Shown in pieces: positions 1 through 4,811 of a DNA stretch of 5,544 nt; position 1 is the first letter of the stretch, and each line of letters begins with the position of its first letter. The notes under the pieces were generated by a model, which worked only from the letters and a program-made list of their open reading frames with translations, did no database searches and was not told the origin of the DNA. The translations under genes and the position numbers were made by a program. This DNA comes from an uncultured Spirochaetaceae bacterium (GTDB taxonomy: Bacteria > Spirochaetota > Spirochaetia > Sphaerochaetales > Sphaerochaetaceae), in assembly GCA_946414625.1 (NCBI GenBank), contig CAMKPI010000104.1:1-5544 (forward strand), given 5' to 3'.

Positions 1-86
1 GCCTCAGACAGTATTGTCATGATTTGAAAAACAATCCCGATGCGGTTTTCGATCCGAAGAAACCCGCCACCTATCCCGTGAGGTAA
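1..86 (+). CDS. Probable 3' end of an unidentified plus-strand gene (partial)
   Basis: The frame beginning at base 3 is open from the left edge to a TAA at 84-86. It encodes about 27 residues, in two pieces LRQYCHDLKNNPDAVF and DPKKPATYPVR. The composition is that of an ordinary soluble protein C-terminus (charged, with a Pro-rich end), and the other two plus frames stop within the first 27 bases. It would converge on the E1 beta gene, leaving about 100 bp between the two stop codons. I do not recognise the family. A competing 31-codon minus-strand frame (99 down to 4) reads as unstructured and has no good ribosome binding site. The call rests only on an open frame and protein-like composition, so it is tentative. 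Confidence 0.4.
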   Translation, partial: LRQYCHDLKNNPDAVFDPKKPATYPVR

Positions 87-185
87 TCCGGTAATCCATA
101 GCCTCTGTTTCTATATTGTCTGTAAGGGAAAGAGTCTCGCTGAAATCAACGATTACTCAATGATGACTTAATAATCACTCAATAA
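87..185. other. AT-rich spacer between convergent genes, with short direct repeats
   Basis: This stretch separates the putative plus-strand gene from the E1 beta stop codon. It contains AATAATCAC twice at an 11-bp period (170-178 and 181-189, the second copy covering the E1 beta TGA), with a looser relative ATTACTCAATGA just before. GGTAATCC occurs twice in tandem at 82-97, the first copy containing the putative TAA. Stop codons are dense in all minus-strand frames. A transcription terminator is expected here, but I see no strong GC hairpin followed by a T run on either strand. Confidence 0.5.
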
Positions 186-1373
186 TCACGACAGGAGCGC
201 GCGCTCAATTATGTTTACGCAGAGGTCCGGGCAGGGATATGCGGTCTCCTCAAGGCTCTTGCTGAACGGAATCGGGGTGTCCCGCCCCGATATGATAACA
301 GGACTTGTCTTTAAGGCTCGGAAAGTGTCCTTGTCTCCTGTCACGGCTGCTGAGATCGCGTTTGCGATCCCTCCGAAAGCGGATGGATCCTGTATGATTG
401 CCACGCGTCCCGTCTTCCGTACAGATTCCAGGATTGTTTTCGTGTCCAGCGGTTTAAGCGTGCCGAGGTCTACTACGGTGCAGCCGATGCCCTTCTTGGC
501 GAGAAGATCCGCTGTTTCCATAGCCGTCCGTGTGGCGCGGGAGTATGAAACGATTGTGATGTCATTTCCGTTCTGGAGAATCCTCGCGCGTCCTATCTCG
601 GGTCTCTGGGATTTCCGTGCCTCCGGATTCGCCGGGATGCCGCCATCGCTGAGATTCTCTGTTTTGAAGATCTGGGGTATGCTTACGCTTTCTGTGTCCG
701 ATTTTCTTTCAGACGAGGGCTTTCCTTCATTGCTGCGGCATGATGCCTCTTCAAACGGGAGCGCCGGTCCGCCGCACCTTTCGCGCTGCGCCGCATCTCC
801 GCTTTCCGCTGCGTTTACGGACTCAGATCCTGCTTCAAACGGAAAATCAACGCCATATAGCATCTTGTGTTCGAAGAAGAGGACGGGGTTCGGATCTTTC
901 ACGGCTTCTCGCAGGAGGAAATATGCGCTTTCAGCGTCGGATGGAGCTACGATTTTAAGTCCGGAGAATCCGAGGAACGCAGCCTCGGGGCTCTGGGTGT
1001 GCTGCGGACCATGACCTGTGCCGCCGCCCTCGGGGAGGCGGAGAACAATCGGACAATTGAATTGGCCGCCCGACATGAAATGCATCTTCGCCGCATGGTT
1101 GATAATCGGATCCGATATGAGGGTGAAAAAATCGGCGTACATTATCTCCAGCACCATAGGAACGCCCATTGCGGCGGCTCCCACGGCGAGTCCTGCGAAT
1201 CCTTCCTCTGACACTGGCGTGTCGACCACCTGTGACGGAAATTCAGCCCATAGCCCCTCGGTCACCTTGAAACAGCCGCCGTAGACACCCACGTCCTCAC
1301 CCATGAGTGTGAGGAGGGGATTCTCCATCAACTCGTCCCGGAGGGCGGCGCGGATTGCTTGCCTGTATGTCAT
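186..1373 (-). CDS. pdhB: 2-oxoacid dehydrogenase E1 component beta subunit (pyruvate/acetoin dehydrogenase type) with a large internal insertion
   Basis: This is the beta subunit of the thiamine-diphosphate (TPP)-dependent E1, which pairs with the alpha subunit encoded just upstream to decarboxylate pyruvate, acetoin or a related 2-oxoacid. The N-terminal pyrimidine-binding domain spans about residues 1-175. It has GEDVGVYGG at 25-33, DTPVSEEGFAG at 51-61 (Glu56 is the expected contact to the TPP aminopyrimidine) and GHGPQHTQSPE at 120-130. The transketolase C-terminal domain starts near 261 (GRARILQNGNDITIVSYSR) and includes VDLGTLKPLD (301-310) and SGRDTPIPF (362-370). The protein has 395 residues, whereas the family usually has about 325-330. 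The excess is a hydrophilic, low-complexity stretch at about 181-258, between the two domains. The start at 1373 is chosen because the family begins MTYRQA-like and an AGAGGAGA site lies 7 nt upstream; an earlier ATG at 1463 lies inside E1 alpha repeat sequence. The start overlaps the E1 alpha stop (ATGA), implying translational coupling. Acetoin dehydrogenase (acoB) is the main alternative. Confidence 0.93.
   Translation of the reverse strand: MTYRQAIRAALRDELMENPLLTLMGEDVGVYGGCFKVTEGLWAEFPSQVVDTPVSEEGFAGLAVGAAAMGVPMVLEIMYADFFTLISDPIINHAAKMHFMSGGQFNCPIVLRLPEGGGTGHGPQHTQSPEAAFLGFSGLKIVAPSDAESAYFLLREAVKDPNPVLFFEHKMLYGVDFPFEAGSESVNAAESGDAAQRERCGGPALPFEEASCRSNEGKPSSERKSDTESVSIPQIFKTENLSDGGIPANPEARKSQRPEIGRARILQNGNDITIVSYSRATRTAMETADLLAKKGIGCTVVDLGTLKPLDTKTILESVRKTGRVAIIQDPSAFGGIANAISAAVTGDKDTFRALKTSPVIISGRDTPIPFSKSLEETAYPCPDLCVNIIERALLS
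195..206. repeat. 12-bp perfect palindrome at the 3' end of the E1 beta gene
   Basis: GAGCGCGCGCTC is its own reverse complement and lies in the final codons (Glu-Arg-Ala-Leu) of E1 beta. It is followed on the minus strand by AT-rich sequence but no T run, so it is not a convincing terminator. It may be only a consequence of the codons used. Confidence 0.45.
599..833 (-). other. Extra inter-domain segment in E1 beta (approximate limits)
   Basis: This DNA encodes about residues 181-258 of E1 beta. Family members normally pass from the FFEHKMLYG block to the start of the transketolase C-terminal domain in roughly 15 residues, so about 70-75 codons are surplus. The encoded peptide is rich in Ser, Glu, Ala, Arg and Gly, has no predicted fold that I can recognise, and contains two Cys. 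The reading frame is uninterrupted, and essential motifs on both sides are intact, so the protein could still work with a disordered surface loop. Exact borders cannot be fixed without an alignment. Confidence 0.7.
749..842. repeat. 10-bp direct repeat pair spaced 84 bp inside the E1 beta insertion
   Basis: CTTCAAACGG occurs at 749-758 and again at 833-842. Both copies encode Pro-Phe-Glu on the minus strand (PALPFEEAS and VDFPFEAGS), so they are in the same frame. The spacing of 84 bp is 28 codons. The right copy sits where the normal protein ends its first domain, which fits either a target-site duplication or a slippage duplication that created part of the insertion. Ten matching bases could also arise by chance over a region this size. 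Confidence 0.5.
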
Positions 1374-2557
1374 AGGAGGGTCTCCTCTGTTGTCCTGCTG
1401 CGGAGGGCGGGGCTGGTGTCTTTGAGAGCCGTCTGAGCCGTGCATTTCCCGCTCGCATCGCACTCCGTCCCGCTGCGGAGGGCGGGGCTGGTGTCTTTAA
1501 GAGCCGGCGAAGCATTGTATTCACTTCTCTCCCGGCACTTCTCTCCGGCTGCGTCTTTTTGGGAGTAAAGCGCGTGGCTCAGTGTGGCGCGAGGCGAGTA
1601 CACAAGGCTTTCCGCTTCTTCCGGAGAGAGTATATCGTCTTTTAGCGCGAGCGCTTTCTCCGCTTCGCTTTCGATGAATTGCCTTGCCAGGGTCTCTATG
1701 TCCCGCAGCTCTCTTTCCAGGAGGACGCCGCGCGAGGCAAGGCGGCTTTCAAACAGGGATATCGGATCCTTTTCCAGCCACGCCGCTTCCTCTTCTCGGG
1801 ACCTGTAAATCCTCCTGTCGTTTTTGGAATGTCCCTTCTGGCGGTATGTGACGGCCTCAATGAGAACGGGTCCGTTTCCGGCGGATATCGACTCTCTCGC
1901 GGAGCGTACCGCGGCGTAAACCTCTTCCACATCGTTTCCGTCCACCTGAACAGAAGAAATGTTGTAGGCCGCTGCCCTGTCTGAAATCCTTTTTGCGCTC
2001 ACCATGTCGTGCACGCTTGCGCTCATTCCGTAGAGGTTGTTTTCAAGGTAGAAAAGCACCGGGAGGGACCATATTGATGCGAGGTTCATGCTTTCGTGGA
2101 TGCTGCCGCGGCTGGATGCGCCGTCTCCGAAAATCGCGACGCTGATGTTTTTTGATTTGTTTTTTTTCAGGGCGAACGCCACGCCCGTTGCTAGCGGAAC
2201 GCCGGAGCCTACAACAGCGGAAGAGCCGAGATTCCTCCGTTCTGCGTCAGGCATGTGCATGCTGCCGCCCAGCCCCATTGCAAGTCCGTGCCTGGAGCCT
2301 AGCATTTCCGAGAACATGGCAAACGGAGACGATCCCCTGGCAATAGTCACTCCGTGGCAGCGATGGGTGGGCACAATCCAGTCTTCCTCATCCAGCGCAA
2401 GGCAAAGCCCCGCTTCCGCTGCTTCCTGCCCTGTGGACAGGTGTGTGGTGCCGTGCATGACCCCATTCGAGAAGAGCTCTTCCGTTTTATCCTCGAAATA
2501 CCGGCAGAGGAGCATCGTCCTCAAAGCCCTGATCCCGAGAGTCTTGTCAAACACCAT
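1370..2557 (-). CDS. pdhA: 2-oxoacid dehydrogenase E1 component alpha subunit (pyruvate/acetoin dehydrogenase type) with C-terminal repeat extension
   Basis: This is the alpha subunit of the TPP-dependent E1, which carries the Mg-TPP diphosphate-binding site and forms an alpha2beta2 enzyme with the next gene's product. Starting at 2557 it has 395 residues. THLSTGQEA (38-46) and HRCHG (65-69) are family signatures. The TPP motif runs from GDG (144-146) to ENNLYG (172-177). The active-site loop TYRQKGHSKNDRRIYRSREE lies at about 237-256; its GHSKxD form is reminiscent of acetoin-dehydrogenase-type enzymes. Homology to the family ends near residue 325. The last 70 or so residues are a low-complexity tail with ALKDTSPALRS repeated 25 residues apart. 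ATG 2557 is preferred over ATG 2563: the best ribosome site, GGGA (2566-2569), is 8 nt from the former but only 2 nt from the latter. It follows pheT by 40 bp and overlaps E1 beta by 4 bp, suggesting one operon. Confidence 0.93.
   Translation of the reverse strand: MVFDKTLGIRALRTMLLCRYFEDKTEELFSNGVMHGTTHLSTGQEAAEAGLCLALDEEDWIVPTHRCHGVTIARGSSPFAMFSEMLGSRHGLAMGLGGSMHMPDAERRNLGSSAVVGSGVPLATGVAFALKKNKSKNISVAIFGDGASSRGSIHESMNLASIWSLPVLFYLENNLYGMSASVHDMVSAKRISDRAAAYNISSVQVDGNDVEEVYAAVRSARESISAGNGPVLIEAVTYRQKGHSKNDRRIYRSREEEAAWLEKDPISLFESRLASRGVLLERELRDIETLARQFIESEAEKALALKDDILSPEEAESLVYSPRATLSHALYSQKDAAGEKCRERSEYNASPALKDTSPALRSGTECDASGKCTAQTALKDTSPALRSRTTEETLL
1381..1388 (-). promoter_or_regulatory. 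Ribosome binding site of the E1 beta gene, inside the E1 alpha gene
   Basis: On the minus strand this reads AGAGGAGA, 7 nt before the E1 beta ATG (1373-1371). It lies within the last codons of E1 alpha (Thr-Thr-Glu-Glu). With the ATGA stop/start overlap, it fixes the E1 beta start and indicates coupled translation of the two subunits. Confidence 0.85.
1392..1506. repeat. Near-perfect 40-bp direct repeat at 75-bp spacing in the E1 alpha 3' end
   Basis: The copies are 1392-1431 and 1467-1506 and differ at only two positions (1396/1471 and 1424/1499). The core is GCTGCGGAGGGCGG followed by GGCTGGTGTCTTT and AGAGCC. The spacing is exactly 75 bp (25 codons), so both encode ALKDTSPALRS in the E1 alpha frame. 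The intervening 35 bp encode a Cys-containing linker (GTECDASGKCTAQ). High identity between copies points to a recent duplication or to two copies of a dispersed repeat. It forms the bulk of the non-homologous C-terminal tail. Confidence 0.9.
1522..1548. repeat. Short tandem repeat (14 + 13 bp) in the E1 alpha tail
   Basis: CACTTCTCTCCCGG (1522-1535) is followed immediately by the same sequence with one C missing (1536-1548). It encodes the Glu-Lys-Cys-Arg-Glu-Arg-Ser-Glu part of the E1 alpha tail. Because the units differ in length by one base, the two copies are read in different frames, which suggests slippage-derived sequence rather than a selected peptide motif. Confidence 0.7.
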
Positions 2558-2565
2558 TTTCATGT

Positions 2566-2569
2566 TCCC
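2566..2569 (-). promoter_or_regulatory. Ribosome binding site of the E1 alpha gene
   Basis: The minus strand reads CGGGAAC before ATGAAAATG. GGGA is 2 nt from the first ATG (2563) and 8 nt from the second (2557). Normal spacing therefore favours the second ATG, removing two residues from the longest reading frame. Confidence 0.55.
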
Positions 2570-2597
2570 GAACCAGCATCAAGCCCTTTTGAAGGCT

Positions 2598-4325
2598 TCA
2601 TTCTTCACTATCAATCAGAGCGTCTATGTCCATCTCGCACATCACGGCGGGCATGGCGCACATCCAGTTCTCCAGAACACTTGGGTGCACTTCGCCGAAA
2701 ACCCCAAGAGTCTTGCCTTTCACAATGATCTTTGCGCAACGCCCCTCGATGAACCGCCCGTCGTTTTCCAGCGGCTCCAGGGAGTACTCTTTTTTCAGGA
2801 AGTACATGAGGGTGTAGACAAGGCTGTTCACGTCGTTGAATCCCATCGCCTTGTCGGCAGCAAGAAATCCAAGTGAATTCCGCGTCACAGTTCCGCTGTT
2901 GTCGGCATCGTCAAGATAGGCGACTTTGCCCACCTCGAAGATCTTGTGGGGATAGACCGCGCTCTGGCTTGCAGCCTCACTTTCGAGAAGCGACGGCAGG
3001 ATGGACGGGCGCAGAGCCTCGTAGTTCTCGCTCATCGGGTTGGACACAAGCACAAGACGATCTTCCGGCATGTTCATGGAGACCGCGTATTCCTTGCGTG
3101 AACCCAGATAGTTGTACATCATTTCCTGGAAGCCCAGCCCTGTCATTATGTCCTTGATTCTTCTGCCTGTCTCCTCGGCTTTGGAAAGGCGCCCGATTGT
3201 GAAGTCCTTTGGGATTGTCGGCTCGAAGTTCGAGAGCCCGTGTCCGATCATGATGTCTTCCACAACATCCACCGCATGGAGGAAGTCGTTCCGGTATACC
3301 GGGCATTCTATTTCTATAATCGTTTTGCCTTCGGCGTCCTGCCTCGATATCGCGTCCACATCCATTCTTTGAAGAGCCTTGATGCACTCTCCCGCGGTAA
3401 GGCGCAGTCCCAGTACACGCTCAACATCGTCCAGAGTGCAGCGCGCCTTCTCTTGGAAGTAGTACGGCACTGTGATTTCCCGTCCGAATTCCGTGTCTTC
3501 CGGGAAGATAGCTTTGATAGGACGGATCCGGAAGCCCAGGTCTGCCATATCGCACGCCATGATGGACGCGCATAGGATAAGATCCTTCAGTCCTGGTCCG
3601 CTCATTTCAATGAAGAGGCTGCTGTCACCAACCTGAACCGCACCTACGTCTGCGCTGTTTATCACAGGCGGCATTGAAAGCGTGCGGGCGGTGTCGTCGT
3701 AGAGATGTGGGTAGACAGGCTTGTCCTTGATGATATAGCCGTATTCCTGACCCTTGGGGTGCTTCTCGAGGATCTCTCTCATTGTGAGCTTCTCCTCCAT
3801 GTGAAGAGGGATGAAGCTGGTCGTATCCGGGTCGGCGCCGTCGTAATGCACAGGATATTTTATCAACTCGTCACGGTAGATCCCCATGGCTATGGTGCGT
3901 CTCTTGCGTCCGAATCCGGAGCAGAGCTTTTCCTGGTTCTGGATCAGGGCAAGAAGAATTTCCTCCGTCACAACACAGCCGTCCGCGCCGAAAGCGATGC
4001 TGTACGGGCGCACTTCCTTTGCGCGAGGTCCGACGACCAAGGTTCTGCTTTCGCTATCCTGTGTTTTTTCCTTTGTGGAAAAGAAGTTGTACCGGGTGCG
4101 TTTTGACGGGTCGAGGTATGTCTTCAGTGCCCGTGAGAGCCCCATCGCAGACCAAAGATCAGGCCTGTTGGTGTCGTTTAGCTCTATTTTCAGTGTTCCT
4201 GTGGCCTTGTCATGGGAGTCGAGCTCCGCTTTGGCTACAGGGAAAATGTCCTCCAGCTCCTTGTCTGTGAATGATTTGCCGAGCAGTCCGAAAAAGGCCT
4301 TCTCCGTGGTTTCAAATTTTGGCAT
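2598..4325 (-). CDS. pheT: Phenylalanyl-tRNA synthetase beta subunit, archaeal/eukaryotic type
   Basis: This is the beta subunit of the cytoplasmic (alpha-beta)2 enzyme that attaches phenylalanine to tRNA-Phe; it contributes structural and editing functions. It has 575 residues, matching the short archaeal/eukaryotic form rather than the roughly 800-residue bacterial form, and it lacks the bacterial N-terminal tRNA-binding (EMAP-like) domain and C-terminal anticodon-binding domain. In order: an N-terminal region with NDTNRPDLW (50-58), a B3/B4 editing domain at about 85-265 (EVRPYSIAFG at 104-113; PPVINSADVG at 219-228), a B5 domain at about 285-355 (CPVYRNDFLHAVDVVEDI, 341-358) and a catalytic-like C-terminal domain with SNPMSENYEALRPS (428-441), KIFEVGKV (461-468) and VFGEVHPSVLENW (542-554). 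ATG 4325 is chosen because MPKFE starts the homology and AAGGA lies 7 nt upstream; the frame is open to 4388, but that extension reads as spacer. Separated from pheS by an unusually long repeat-filled gap; E1 alpha follows after 40 bp. Confidence 0.96.
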   Translation of the reverse strand: MPKFETTEKAFFGLLGKSFTDKELEDIFPVAKAELDSHDKATGTLKIELNDTNRPDLWSAMGLSRALKTYLDPSKRTRYNFFSTKEKTQDSESRTLVVGPRAKEVRPYSIAFGADGCVVTEEILLALIQNQEKLCSGFGRKRRTIAMGIYRDELIKYPVHYDGADPDTTSFIPLHMEEKLTMREILEKHPKGQEYGYIIKDKPVYPHLYDDTARTLSMPPVINSADVGAVQVGDSSLFIEMSGPGLKDLILCASIMACDMADLGFRIRPIKAIFPEDTEFGREITVPYYFQEKARCTLDDVERVLGLRLTAGECIKALQRMDVDAISRQDAEGKTIIEIECPVYRNDFLHAVDVVEDIMIGHGLSNFEPTIPKDFTIGRLSKAEETGRRIKDIMTGLGFQEMMYNYLGSRKEYAVSMNMPEDRLVLVSNPMSENYEALRPSILPSLLESEAASQSAVYPHKIFEVGKVAYLDDADNSGTVTRNSLGFLAADKAMGFNDVNSLVYTLMYFLKKEYSLEPLENDGRFIEGRCAKIIVKGKTLGVFGEVHPSVLENWMCAMPAVMCEMDIDALIDSEE

Positions 4326-4332
4326 TACGCAA

Positions 4333-4337
4333 TCCTT
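4333..4337 (-). promoter_or_regulatory. Ribosome binding site of pheT
   Basis: The minus strand reads AAGGA, 7 nt before the ATG at 4325. It decides the pheT start against the upstream in-frame ATG at 4388, which has no comparable site and would add non-homologous residues. Confidence 0.8.
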
Positions 4338-4396
4338 GTTCCTGATGTGATATTTGGTTTTTTGTTCGTTTCGGGTCCTGTGGCACAAGCGGCAAA

Positions 4397-4428
4397 CGGA
4401 GACGAAACGTTTACAAGCGAAGTCTCCG
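4397..4428. repeat. Inverted repeat upstream of pheT
   Basis: CGGAGAC (4397-4403) is matched by GTCTCCG (4422-4428), giving a 7-bp stem with an 18-nt loop. The loop contains the palindrome AAACGTTT. There is no T run behind it on the minus strand, so it is not a typical terminator. It could be an RNA hairpin in the pheT leader, or chance. Confidence 0.45.
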
Positions 4429-4448
4429 GCTCCATTCTGCCGCGGGCT

Positions 4449-4499
4449 AAGTTCCGGTGTCCTGAGCCAGAGCAGCGCGTACGTCGCGTGCAGCGCAGA
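4449..4499. repeat. Degenerate partial copy of the spacer repeat
   Basis: This 51-bp stretch aligns without gaps to 4530-4580, the distal half of the first full copy, with 38 of 51 bases identical by my count (shared blocks TTCCGGTGTC-like, GCCAGA and GCGCAGA). It lies 81 bp from its match. It therefore looks like an older, decayed member of the same repeat series, and its end overlaps the first 12 bp of the first full copy. Confidence 0.65.
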
Positions 4500-4751
4500 T
4501 CCGGCTCATGGTCGAGGGTCTTGCCTGCGACGTTTCGGTGTCTTGCGCCAGACCGGTGCGTGCGGCATGTACGGCGCAGAGCCGGTTCTAAGGCTCGACT
4601 TGCGTAAACGATGCAATCTCGATGGAGCGTCGCTTTTCGAGTCGGACAGGCACGTACAGTGCAGCGCAGAGCCGGTTTCTGGACGATGGTCTTGCCTGTG
4701 ACGTTTCGGTGGCTTGCGCCAGACCGGTGCGTGCGGCATGTACAGCGCAGA
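4488..4751. repeat. Two 93-bp direct repeat copies at 171-bp spacing in the pheS-pheT spacer
   Basis: Copy A is 4488-4580 and copy B is 4659-4751. By hand count 84 of 93 bases match with no gaps, most differences clustering at 4500-4516. The longest shared runs include TTGCGCCAGACCGGTGCGTG and the adjoining CGGCATGTAC. Each copy begins and ends with a GCGCAGA block, and those blocks are spaced 81, 90 and 81 bp apart over the region, so the array may derive from a monomer of about 85 bp. The 78 bp between the copies are largely unique. Spacing of 171 bp equals 57 codons. There is no transposase or recognisable mobile-element end. Confidence 0.9.
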
Positions 4752-4811
4752 CCCTTTTCATCCAGCGTCTGTGTCGACCTGTGCAAAGACCCTGGAGAAT
4801 CGCTTTATGCG

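Larger units (their letters stand above)
4326..4811 (-). other. 486-bp pheS-pheT spacer filled with repeats
   Basis: pheS and pheT are usually adjacent with little spacing, but here 486 bp separate the pheS stop from the pheT start. The pheT-proximal 120 bp are partly AT-rich (including a run of six T at 4359-4364 on the plus strand) and hold a small inverted repeat. The rest, about 4449-4751, is repeat DNA. Several frames on both strands are open by virtue of composition, and none resembles a known protein. No convincing promoter or terminator was found, so read-through transcription from pheS into pheT is assumed. Confidence 0.8.

Noticed and set aside
211..1014. 267-codon plus-strand open frame opposite E1 beta
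   Set aside because: It lies antisense to a clear E1 beta gene with all family motifs, and its translation resembles no protein family I know; it is a shadow of GC-rich codon use.
1297..1524. Alternative minus-strand frame in which the 75-bp repeat encodes KTPAPPSAAG twice
   Set aside because: It overlaps the conserved E1 beta N-terminus in the wrong frame and has no good ribosome site; the E1 alpha frame through the repeat is continuous with a real gene. It is possible that the repeat uses this frame at other loci.
2581..2597. Terminator between pheT and E1 alpha
   Set aside because: AGCCTT and AGGGCT can pair around a CAAA loop, but the stem is only 6 bp with a G-T pair and no T run follows on the minus strand.
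2088..2876. 262-codon plus-strand open frame opposite E1 alpha and the pheT end
   Set aside because: It spans two well-supported minus-strand genes and the gap between them, and has no family motifs.
4326..4388. Longer pheT start at ATG 4388
   Set aside because: The added residues are not family-like, and the well-spaced AAGGA site serves ATG 4325.
4533..4556. Conserved hairpin inside the 93-bp repeat (TGGC-GCAA-GCCA on the minus strand)
   Set aside because: It is present in copy B, but the equivalent bases in copy A read GACA and break the stem without compensation, so pairing is not conserved.
4449..4751. CRISPR array
   Set aside because: Only two full copies, each 93 bp and imperfect, with a long single spacer and no cas genes; the sizes do not fit a CRISPR array.
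4325..4786. Minus-strand 153-codon open frame across the pheS-pheT spacer, ending TAATG at the pheT start
   Set aside because: It is Arg/Cys/Thr-rich repeat sequence. Where copies A and B differ, most changes alter the amino acid in this frame (Cys/Arg, Ser/Arg, Thr/Ala), with no sign of protein-level constraint, and other frames on both strands are equally open. The stop/start overlap remains noteworthy but is not enough for a gene call.
4326..4811. Insertion sequence, tRNA gene or T-box leader in the spacer
   Set aside because: No transposase frame, terminal inverted repeats, cloverleaf or T-box sequence could be recognised.
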